Shown: one piece after another, positions 17,723 through 25,387 of the stretch
How the letters are laid out: the number at the start of each line of letters is the position of its first letter
How positions within the stretch are numbered: position 1 is the first letter of the stretch
NCBI GenBank assembly: GCA_964564635.1
Contig: CAZMAR010000001.1
Location: 1,020,431-1,084,430 of the forward strand
DNA length: 64,000 nucleotides
Source of the DNA: Tepidaquicella sp964564635
Lineage (GTDB): Bacteria > Bacteroidota > Ignavibacteria > Tepidaquicellales > Tepidaquicellaceae
Reading direction: 5' to 3'
The notes under the pieces: model-generated
What the model saw: the letters and a program-made list of their open reading frames with translations, nothing else
Told to the model about the DNA's origin: nothing
Database searches by the model: none
Translations under genes and position numbers: made by a program

Positions 17723-18843
17723 TTAAAAAATTGCTTTTTGATTTTAATTATCTCATTAAAAAATTCATTTTCTAATTTCATAATAAGACGGGGAATTTTC
17801 GGAGATACATCTGTGTATTTTGCGGGGGGGGTCTTCATTATTGCTTCAAATTCTTTTCTACTTATCCCAAGTTTTTTAGGAACATATTCTAAGTGCTCTT
17901 TGAGTTCATCTTCATCATATAATTTTTCTTTCATTTTTTCAAGCGCTTCTTCCCTTGTTATTTGCCCTGCTACAATAAGTGATGATAAATGAGCCTTTCG
18001 TTTATCAAATCCAAATTTTGTAGGTAAAATATAATTCTGGTAAAATTTTGTGTATATAGATTCATGATGCTTACTTCCGTAATCCTTCCAACCAAAATTT
18101 TCAATAAGAAATTTTTTTGCTTGTTCTTTATTATAATCGATATAATTCAACAAAAAATACATTTTCTGCCTCTTAACTCGGTTATAATAAATTCTCATCC
18201 AGATACTTGTATGAGGAAAATTTTTTAGTCTCCTTGTACCATATAATTTATTAACTCTTTTTATATATTCCCAATCCTGATACCCCTGTGACCAGGATTT
18301 TGCCATTATTGATTCTGTAGTAAGATTAGATCCAATAATTATAGGGACATTATATCTTGCAGCTTCTTTTCTCATTAAAGCTAAAATTGCATGGTCGGTT
18401 GGAATTTCAGAGTCTGGTGTTGAAGATTTTAAAAATGCAACCTGCAAACTTCTAAATTCTTCCCAATCCAACACATATGTATACAAATCAATATCAAGTT
18501 TTGTTAATAAATTTTTTATGTTTGTTACTGCCAGTTCGGAATCCCATCCATTATCAAGATGAACTGCCAGAGGTCGCAATCCTAATTCTTTTACTTTGTA
18601 TGCTAAATAAGAACTATCAACCCCACCACTTACTCCAATAATACAATCATATTTTTTGCCCTGTCCTTTTTTCTTAATCATTTCAATAATCTTCTTTAAT
18701 TCTTGCTCTCTATCAATTGTCTTATAGTACTCAATGTTCTTTACTGCATTTGTGCAATGGTTACAGTACCCTTTCTCATCAAATATGATGTCCGGGTCAG
18801 TTGTATCCATTATGCATCGCTTACAAATTTGATATTCCCCCAT
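17719..18843 (-). CDS. N-acetyl sugar amidotransferase (WbpG/PseA family)
   Basis: The 374-residue protein begins with QICKRCIMDTTDPDI and CNHC, a zinc-like CxxC pair. The PP-loop ATP-pyrophosphatase motif IGVSGGVDSSYLAYKV follows. ESIMAKSWSQGYQDWEYI is typical of the N-acetyl sugar amidotransferase family. Such enzymes turn an acetamido group into an acetamidino group on pseudaminic/legionaminic acids or related sugars, taking ammonia from a HisH-like glutaminase with HisF-like help. No hisH/hisF partners are in the window. It is the first gene of the polysaccharide operon. An eight-C run on the coding strand near the 3' end could shift the last ~37 residues out of frame. Confidence 0.87.
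   Translation of the reverse strand: MGEYQICKRCIMDTTDPDIIFDEKGYCNHCTNAVKNIEYYKTIDREQELKKIIEMIKKKGQGKKYDCIIGVSGGVDSSYLAYKVKELGLRPLAVHLDNGWDSELAVTNIKNLLTKLDIDLYTYVLDWEEFRSLQVAFLKSSTPDSEIPTDHAILALMRKEAARYNVPIIIGSNLTTESIMAKSWSQGYQDWEYIKRVNKLYGTRRLKNFPHTSIWMRIYYNRVKRQKMYFLLNYIDYNKEQAKKFLIENFGWKDYGSKHHESIYTKFYQNYILPTKFGFDKRKAHLSSLIVAGQITREEALEKMKEKLYDEDELKEHLEYVPKKLGISRKEFEAIMKTPPAKYTDVSPKIPRLIMKLENEFFNEIIKIKKQFFK
17824..17831. repeat. Eight-base G homopolymer inside the amidotransferase gene
   Basis: The plus strand shows eight consecutive G (C on the coding strand) within the codons for TPPAK. Such a run is rare in AT-rich DNA and is a possible slipped-strand mutation site. The current length keeps the gene in frame. 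Confidence 0.7.
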
Positions 18844-19375
18844 TTTTAATATTTTTAATTATAATAAATTTTTAAAATGCTTTATTTTGTAAAGTTCTTT
18901 ATCTAATTCCTTACACTCAACAAGGTTATACATTCATAGAATAGATTTAGAATCAAATTCCCTAATTCCTTAAATAGTATTCAGATAATTCTGTAATGAT
19001 AATATATAAAACCCTGTAAGGTGAAAATCTTTTATAAAATCTGAATTATTTAACAAATAAAATAAATCTGGTAGTAATAATTTATCTATATTATATTTAA
19101 TTTCTTATTTCCTAAAATATTTTTTATTATGATTGAGGTTATTATCTGATTATTTACATTAATTATTATTTCTTACAAGTACATTAATCACTCTCACCCA
19201 TAAAATTGTATTCTTTTAATATTTCAAAAACTAATATTCTTTATGTAATAAATTTGGAGTAACTTTTTATCTTCAGCTTTTCTAAACAACATTCATAAAA
19301 ATATTTTATTTTTTTCCACCAAACGCATATATCTACCTAATAATTTACATTAAAGATAAAACAAAGTGATAAATT
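18844..19375. other. AT-rich intergenic region upstream of the polysaccharide operon
   Basis: These 532 bp contain no frame worth calling and no RNA I recognise. The region must carry the operon promoter and leader for the minus-strand genes starting at 18843. A TATAAT lies about 20 bases before that start, but no convincing -35 partner is placed. Confidence 0.6.
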
Positions 19376-19906
19376 CTATTTTGATAAATTAATTATTTGC
19401 AGAATTAAGGTAGTTATAGATAATAATGGTACGATAAACAGGCCTGTTATTCTTTGGGCGTAGTCCCAGAATTCTTTTTCGGGTTTTATCGGGAAAGCAA
19501 TTATATCGCCGTGATTGAGGACGGGATTTGGGACGCTGATGTTTTTCGTAATATCTCTATCAAAAAAATCCTTGTAATTTAGGATAAGGATTGAGTCTGC
19601 TTTTAGATTTGGATTTAATTTTTTTGTTCTGATAAATTTAAAACTCTCGTAATTGGATTCATCAACTGCTCCCCCGGTTAGTGTAAGGAGTTCCATAAGA
19701 GTTTTTCCCTGTGGTATAAGGTAGACTCCGGGACTTTTAACCCCTCCGATAACCATTACTTCTATATTTGCTTTATCTTTATCTGAATAGTTGTGGTAAT
19801 TAGCACCACCTTTCATTGTTTCAAGGGGACCAAATTTGATTGTATCTTCCTGTGCATATACTTGCAAGGAAATGATGAGTGTTATTAATAAAAATTGTAT
19901 TTTCAT
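19376..19906 (-). CDS. SLBB-domain polysaccharide export-associated protein
   Basis: The frame is open to a TTG at 19975, but the ATG at 19906 gives a clean signal peptide (MKIQFLLITLIISLQVYAQ) and is preferred, for 176 residues. The SLBB segment IEVMVIGGVKSPGVYLIPQG with LMELLTLTGG follows, then a second partial turn ending in LNHGDIIAFP. A C-terminal hydrophobic helix (GLFIVPLLSITTLILQIIN) could anchor it. Full Wza proteins are about twice as long and have an N-terminal Poly_export domain. This is a short SLBB-only version, perhaps a periplasmic accessory of the export machine. Confidence 0.78.
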   Translation of the reverse strand: MKIQFLLITLIISLQVYAQEDTIKFGPLETMKGGANYHNYSDKDKANIEVMVIGGVKSPGVYLIPQGKTLMELLTLTGGAVDESNYESFKFIRTKKLNPNLKADSILILNYKDFFDRDITKNISVPNPVLNHGDIIAFPIKPEKEFWDYAQRITGLFIVPLLSITTLILQIINLSK

Positions 19907-20094
19907 TAGTTTTATTTTTGATTGACTTTTAATTATAAAAAGATTATATAATTTTTTAAAAAATCCGAAACACAATTTCTTTTCATTTACCTTGTAAATT
20001 GATGTAACTATAAATTATTTTTTGTCGAGTTCTGGGCATGGCTCCGCCATATAAGTCACATTTTTGCACTCTGTTTATTATTTTTTTCACTTCT

Positions 20095-20631
20095 TTATGC
20101 TTCCCAGAGAAGCAAAGTATCTTTTTTGTTAAACTTATGTCCGTTTAATTTAAAATCGCCGTTGTCAAAAATGGTGTAGCTAATCTTTCGCTTAATAAAT
20201 TTCTCTGCTTTATTAACTATTCTATTTAAATACTCTTTATCAATATTATCACCAACAAAAATCAGGTCAATTTTCCGTGTATCTCTCCCTTTTGCAATAT
20301 CACCACTCGCATAAACTTTTTTTACATTTCCAATTTTCTTTGTAACTCGTTCTATTACCTGCTCAAGTCCTGTATACTTTCTTATTATTTTGTTTATCTC
20401 AGGAAAAAATGGGTGTTTTGTATTTGCTCTGAAGATTTTTTTATTACCGCTTCTGGTTGATTTTAACAATCCCGCTTTTTCAAACCTATTTAATTCTATC
20501 CTTATTGCATTAGTGGATTCCCCAAATTCGGATTCAAGATTACGAAGATAAGAAGTAGATTCTGTATTAAGAAAAAACTTTAAAAGCAACTTTACCCTCG
20601 TCTTTGATGTGATTAATGAGTCTATCATCAC
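20095..20631 (-). CDS. Winged-helix regulator with nucleotidyltransferase-like C-terminal domain
   Basis: The N-terminal 75 residues form an ArsR/MarR-like winged helix (SKTRVKLLLKFFLN, then STNAIRIELNRFEKAGLL and the wing SGNKKIFRANTKHPFF). The C-terminal part resembles a minimal nucleotidyltransferase fold (VYASGDIAKGRDTRKIDLIFVG), but the GS and DxD pattern is degenerate, so catalysis is doubtful. Similar proteins often precede capsule loci in Bacteroidota and related phyla. The start may be GTG at 20631 or the next codon ATG at 20628; AGAGGA lies 14 bases before the GTG. A palindrome over its promoter suggests self-repression. Confidence 0.75.
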   Translation of the reverse strand: MMIDSLITSKTRVKLLLKFFLNTESTSYLRNLESEFGESTNAIRIELNRFEKAGLLKSTRSGNKKIFRANTKHPFFPEINKIIRKYTGLEQVIERVTKKIGNVKKVYASGDIAKGRDTRKIDLIFVGDNIDKEYLNRIVNKAEKFIKRKISYTIFDNGDFKLNGHKFNKKDTLLLWEA

Positions 20632-20654
20632 TTTTCAGTTTTTTATCCTCTTAA

Positions 20655-20675
20655 TTGAGTAATAATATTACTCAA
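20655..20675. promoter_or_regulatory. 21-bp palindromic operator candidate
   Basis: Two 10-base arms (TTGAGTAATA and TATTACTCAA) are perfect inverted repeats around one central base. The site overlaps the predicted -10 box of the adjacent winged-helix gene, whose start is 24 bases away. It is probably bound by a dimeric regulator, most simply that gene's own product. Confidence 0.6.
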
Positions 20676-20692
20676 AAGAATTTAAATGTCAA
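20665..20692 (-). promoter_or_regulatory. Sigma70-like promoter of the winged-helix gene
   Basis: On the minus strand a perfect TTGACA (20692-20687) is followed after 16 bases by TAATAT (20670-20665). The -10 sits inside the palindromic operator candidate, the arrangement expected for repression. Confidence 0.5.
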
Positions 20693-20841
20693 GTGAAAAA
20701 TATTTTTTTCTTTATAAAATTTTTCATTACAGCAATGTTTATTTTCCTGTTTCCTGAAATTTATAACATAAATATTTTAAATTGTTAAAATCTTATTTTA
20801 TAAAAACCAGCAAATATTTTTTTTAAAAAAAATCCAAAATC

Positions 20842-23800
20842 TTATTTAATAAATAAAATATTCAGCAAATCAAATGGAAATTTCAAATCAATCACTTTTA
20901 AAATTAATTCTCCTTTATCCTGATTAAAAGAATATTTTCCTGTTTTATCTTGAGATATAAACTGAATCAAATTTGTAAAGAAATCTGAACTATATATAGG
21001 ATGTTCTTTTTCGTTTGGGAAATGGATTTCAAGAGTGTCGTCAAAATAAGTTAATTTTGCTATTCCTAAATTAATTGCCTGATTTCTTATCTCTACAAGT
21101 TTAAGCAGATTTTTCACTTCCTCAGGAAGAATACCAAATCTATCTTTTAGCTCGTTTTCAAACGAAAGCGGTGAGTCAGTCATCGCATAAAGTTTTTTAT
21201 ATATATTTATTCTTTCATTTTCATCTTCAATATAATACTTTGGAATAAATGCATTTACATTATGCTCAAAAATAAAATGTAATGAAGGGGTAGAATAAAA
21301 ATTTATTTTTTCTCCTGATAAATCAATAGGTAAAGGAGCTTTATGTTCACTTTTTAATATTTCTTGTTCAGTTTTTTGCGGGGGTCTTTTTTCTTTTTCG
21401 GAAAATAGTTGATAAAATTCATTCTCTTTTAATTGTGCGACAGTTTCATTAATAATATCAAGATACAATTCGAACCCTATTTGCTGAATAAAACCTGACT
21501 GTTCTTTCCCAAGTAAATTTCCTACGCCTCTTATTTCAATATCTCTCATAGAGAGATTAAAACCAGAGCCAAGTTCTGTATATTCTTCAATCGCCTGCAA
21601 TCTCATCAGTGCTGATTTTGTTAAAGTTGAGGCAGGGGGAGTGATAAAATAAGCGTATGCTTGTTGGCTACTTCTTCCAACTCTTCCTCTCAGTTGATAG
21701 AGTTCCGCAAGTCCAAATGTATTTGCATTATTAATTATAATAGTATTTACATTAGGTATATCAAGTCCCGACTCAATTATTTTAGTACAAACAAGTACAT
21801 CAATTTTTCGCTCAATAAAATCCACAATAACTTTTTCTAAATGCGGAAGTTTTTCAAGTGAATTTGAAGATATAGGGGTTTTATTTTTTTCTGAATCCAT
21901 TTGCCCGTGAGCAACTCCAATATTTGCATCAGGTAAGAGATGTTTTAACTTATCAGCAATTTTATATAAACCGGAAATTTTATCATTCACAAAATATACC
22001 TGCCCTCCACGAGACAGTTCTCTCCGTATTATTTCTGATATTAAATTCCAGTCATGTTTTATAATTTCTGTAATAATCGGCTTACGATTTTTAGGCGGTG
22101 TGTTAATTATAGATAAATCCCTTGCGCCAAGAAGAGAAAAATTAAGGGTTCTTGGAATTGGAGTTGCCGTTAAGGTTAATGTATCAACATTTGGTTTTAA
22201 AGCTCTTAATTTTTCTTTTGCTTTAACTCCAAATCTGTGTTCTTCATCAATTATTAACAATCCTAAATCTTTAAACTTAACATCTTTAGAAAGCATTCTA
22301 TGAGTCCCAATAATTACATCTATTTTCCCATCCGCAAGTCTTCCAAGAATTTCATTTTGCTCTTTTTTCGATTTAAAGCGGGTCAGGGATTCTACTTCAA
22401 CAGCAAATTGTGACAATCTGTCTTTGAAAGTATGGTAATGCTGAACAGCCAGGATTGTAGTTGGAACCAGAACAGCCACCTGTTTATTTCCAAGCACTGC
22501 TTTAAAGGAGGCACGAATGGCAACTTCAGTTTTTCCAAAACCTACATCACCGCAAATAAGTCTATCCATTGGACTCTCAGACTGCATATCTGCTTTTACC
22601 TCAGCAGTCGCTCTTGCCTGGTCTGGTGTATCTTCAAAAATAAAACTTGCTTCCAGTTCGTGTTCCCAATGAGTATCTGCCTGAAAAGCGACCCCTTTAC
22701 TTGCTTTTCGTTTTGCATAAAGCAAAATTAAATCACGAGCAATATTTTCGACATTTTTCTTTGTTCTTTCTTTAATTCTATCCCAATCCCCACCACCAAG
22801 TCTCGTAATTTTTGGAGTATATCCTTCTGTTGAAGTATACTTAGAAATAAGATTAATGTAGTTTAAAGACACATAGATAACATCACCCCCAGCATAAGTT
22901 AATTTTATAAAATCCTGATAACTTTTATTTTTAATACCTTTTACTTCTCTTGTTACCATTCCAGAATAAATCCCAATTCCAAAATCTCGATGAACAATAT
23001 AATCTCCAAGTTTAAGTTGCTTAAGTTCATCAAGAGAAATTGAGCGATATCTTCTGTGTTTTCTATACTGCCTGAAGTATCGATTAAATATCTGAGGTTC
23101 AGTATAAATAACGATTTTCCCATCTGAAAAAATAAAACCATTACTTAAAGATTCAGAAAGGAGTTTTATTTTTTTCTGTATTTCAAATGGGGGTTTACTC
23201 TTTGCTTGTTTAATGTTTTTATCAGACTTAATGAATTCATCTAACTCTTTATCTTTTTTATGTAAAGTAGGGGGTAATATTTTCGAACTTTCAAAATTTA
23301 GTGTTATTAATTCTTCTTCATATTCTTTAATTAATTCTTCTGTTCTTTTTACCTGATTAAAGTCCGAACAGGTAATGTAAACTTTATACCCTTCTGATAA
23401 ATATTTTAAAAGATTGGTATATAGATTTTTAATACTTGATTTAAAGTCTGGTTGAGGGTAGGAATGAAAATTTATTATACTATCTGCTGATAAGAATTTT
23501 TCTATAATAATTTTTTTTTGACTTTTTCCTATTAAAAAATTATTAAGAAGCGAATCAGATAAACACTCTTCATCAACTAAAATCAACATATCATCAGAAA
23601 AGTAATCATATATATTATTTTCAGGCAAATCTTCTTCATCTTCAATACAGGAAGATAACATAATAGGAATTTTAGTTTCCCTCAGCTGTCTGATTGAGCG
23701 CTGATTATTGATATCAAATTCCCTTATTGATTCAATTGTTTCCCCAAAAAATTCAATTCTTACAGGAACCGAAAAGCTCTCAGCAAAAATATCAATAATA

Positions 23801-24333
23801 CCGCCACGAACTGCGTAGTCTCCAGGTTGCTCAACGAAATATTTTCTTTGATAATGATATTCCTCAAGTTTTTGAATAAGTTCTTCAAATAAAAATTCTT
23901 CTCCTTGTTTTAAATGTAAAATACTTTCGCTATACTTATCCTTTGCTATTACTTTAAATAACAATTTATCAACAGCTGAAACTATAATATAATTATTATT
24001 CTCAGAAAGTAATGTAAGTGATTTAGTAGTATCTTCATTATCGTAGGATTTTTCTGGAGTAAAAGCAGAGACAATATTTTCTGAGATTAATAAAGAAAGG
24101 TCATCTTTTATATTTATGACCTTCTCATCACTATTAACAACATAAAATATTTTTCTAAAACCATTTGAGTAAAGAAAATCCAGAAGAAAAGAAATCAAAG
24201 AACCATTTAAACTGGAAATAGTTATCCCCTTTCCCACTGAATTTACAGGGGGGTTACCACTCTCCGATAGAAGTTTAAGTAACTTTTGAAAACTATCGGA
24301 TTTATAAATCTTGCTCTTTACTTCTTCAAACAA
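20842..24333 (-). CDS. mfd: Transcription-repair coupling factor Mfd
   Basis: The 1163-residue length matches Mfd. In order it has the UvrB-like N-terminal module with PGDYAVRGGIIDIFAES, the RNA-polymerase-interacting domain (LKLGDYIVHRDFGIGIYSG), the RecG-like helicase with CGDVGFGKTEVAIRASF (Walker A) and DEEHRFGVKAKEKL (DEEH box), LTATPIPRTLNFSL, IIESGLDIPNVNTI and QLRGRVGRS, and the C-terminal TRCF domain (FGILPEEVKNLLKLVEIRN). It removes stalled RNA polymerase and recruits UvrA. The start is TTG at 24333: TAAGGA lies 9 bases upstream, an in-frame stop lies just before it, and no ATG is near. Divergent from rsmA. Confidence 0.97.
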   Translation of the reverse strand: MFEEVKSKIYKSDSFQKLLKLLSESGNPPVNSVGKGITISSLNGSLISFLLDFLYSNGFRKIFYVVNSDEKVINIKDDLSLLISENIVSAFTPEKSYDNEDTTKSLTLLSENNNYIIVSAVDKLLFKVIAKDKYSESILHLKQGEEFLFEELIQKLEEYHYQRKYFVEQPGDYAVRGGIIDIFAESFSVPVRIEFFGETIESIREFDINNQRSIRQLRETKIPIMLSSCIEDEEDLPENNIYDYFSDDMLILVDEECLSDSLLNNFLIGKSQKKIIIEKFLSADSIINFHSYPQPDFKSSIKNLYTNLLKYLSEGYKVYITCSDFNQVKRTEELIKEYEEELITLNFESSKILPPTLHKKDKELDEFIKSDKNIKQAKSKPPFEIQKKIKLLSESLSNGFIFSDGKIVIYTEPQIFNRYFRQYRKHRRYRSISLDELKQLKLGDYIVHRDFGIGIYSGMVTREVKGIKNKSYQDFIKLTYAGGDVIYVSLNYINLISKYTSTEGYTPKITRLGGGDWDRIKERTKKNVENIARDLILLYAKRKASKGVAFQADTHWEHELEASFIFEDTPDQARATAEVKADMQSESPMDRLICGDVGFGKTEVAIRASFKAVLGNKQVAVLVPTTILAVQHYHTFKDRLSQFAVEVESLTRFKSKKEQNEILGRLADGKIDVIIGTHRMLSKDVKFKDLGLLIIDEEHRFGVKAKEKLRALKPNVDTLTLTATPIPRTLNFSLLGARDLSIINTPPKNRKPIITEIIKHDWNLISEIIRRELSRGGQVYFVNDKISGLYKIADKLKHLLPDANIGVAHGQMDSEKNKTPISSNSLEKLPHLEKVIVDFIERKIDVLVCTKIIESGLDIPNVNTIIINNANTFGLAELYQLRGRVGRSSQQAYAYFITPPASTLTKSALMRLQAIEEYTELGSGFNLSMRDIEIRGVGNLLGKEQSGFIQQIGFELYLDIINETVAQLKENEFYQLFSEKEKRPPQKTEQEILKSEHKAPLPIDLSGEKINFYSTPSLHFIFEHNVNAFIPKYYIEDENERINIYKKLYAMTDSPLSFENELKDRFGILPEEVKNLLKLVEIRNQAINLGIAKLTYFDDTLEIHFPNEKEHPIYSSDFFTNLIQFISQDKTGKYSFNQDKGELILKVIDLKFPFDLLNILFIK

Positions 24334-24564
24334 ATCAGCTAATCCTTATACAAAATTCGCTTATTATTTTTAATATACAAATATTTAATATAAACATAAA
24401 TGAATTATATGTGATTTCAATTTTATTTTATATTTAACTACCGTATTATAAGCCATTTGAATATTAAGAAAAAATATTCCGGCTAATAAAATCAAATTTT
24501 TTATGCAAAGAGTTTCTATCAATAATGAATTGTTAATAAAAAAATCTTATTAGATATTTGTGTT

Positions 24565-25386
24565 GTGGATAAATTTAAAAAATATAAGCCGGTAAAGTTT
24601 CTTGGACAAAATTTTCTTATTGATGATAATATTGCAAAAAAAATTGTAAAATCATCTGAAATTGGAAAATCAGATCTGGTAATTGAAATAGGTCCTGGAT
24701 ATGGGGCTTTAACAAAACATATATTAAATCAAACCGAAAATTATCTTGGGATAGAAATTGACCAGAAGTGTATAGACGTTTTAGAACAAAAATTTGATAA
24801 AAAAGCAAATATTTTGAAAAAGGATTTTTTGAAATTTGATTTTATAAAAGATATAGCAAAATTTTCTTTCGTATATGAAAGATTAAAAATAATAGGAAAT
24901 ATCCCTTACAATATAACCTCCGAGATTTTGTTTAAACTGTTTGAGAGTAAAATACATATTGATTTTGCCATATTAATGACCCAGAAAGAAGTAGCATTAA
25001 GATTAAATGCAAAACCCCGTACAAAAGAATATGGAATCCTTGCAGTACATACACAGTTGAATGCAAATTTCAAATTGCTTTTTAATTTACCACCAACAGT
25101 TTTTTTTCCTAAACCAAAAGTAGATTCATCTGTATTTAAATTAACATTTCACAATAAATACCAAATAGAAAACCCTTCAGAATTTTCAAATTTTATAAAA
25201 GCAGCGTTCGGAAAAAGACGTAAAACTCTTAAAAATGCTTTAAAAGATTATTTAGCAGATTTTAATATAAATTCTTTCTGTATAGACTTTTCCCGTAGAG
25301 CGGAAGAATTTTCACCTACCGAATTGCTAAACTTATACAACAATATTTCAGCATTTAAAAAGCATAACTCTAAATCTAATTTATAA
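24565..25386 (+). CDS. rsmA: 16S rRNA (adenine1518-N6/adenine1519-N6)-dimethyltransferase
   Basis: This 273-residue KsgA/RsmA protein dimethylates two adjacent adenosines in helix 45 of 16S rRNA during small-subunit assembly. It has KFLGQNFLIDDNIAKKIV, the SAM loop VIEIGPGYGALT, the catalytic NIPYNIT and KPKVDSSVF. The C-terminal helical part has AAFGKRRKTLKNALKDY. The start is GTG at 24565 and gives the standard N-terminus. Its stop lies 1 bp from the end of the convergent acylase gene, with no room for a separate terminator. Confidence 0.97.
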   Translation: MDKFKKYKPVKFLGQNFLIDDNIAKKIVKSSEIGKSDLVIEIGPGYGALTKHILNQTENYLGIEIDQKCIDVLEQKFDKKANILKKDFLKFDFIKDIAKFSFVYERLKIIGNIPYNITSEILFKLFESKIHIDFAILMTQKEVALRLNAKPRTKEYGILAVHTQLNANFKLLFNLPPTVFFPKPKVDSSVFKLTFHNKYQIENPSEFSNFIKAAFGKRRKTLKNALKDYLADFNINSFCIDFSRRAEEFSPTELLNLYNNISAFKKHNSKSNL

Positions 25387-25387
25387 A

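Noticed and set aside
18844..19375. Riboswitch, JUMPstart-like or RNA leader before the polysaccharide operon
   Set aside because: No JUMPstart/ops motif and no conserved RNA pattern could be seen in this AT-rich sequence.
20020..20070. Small palindrome ATGGC-TCC-GCCAT as a terminator or regulatory site
   Set aside because: Only five base pairs per arm and no T tract; not enough to support a call.
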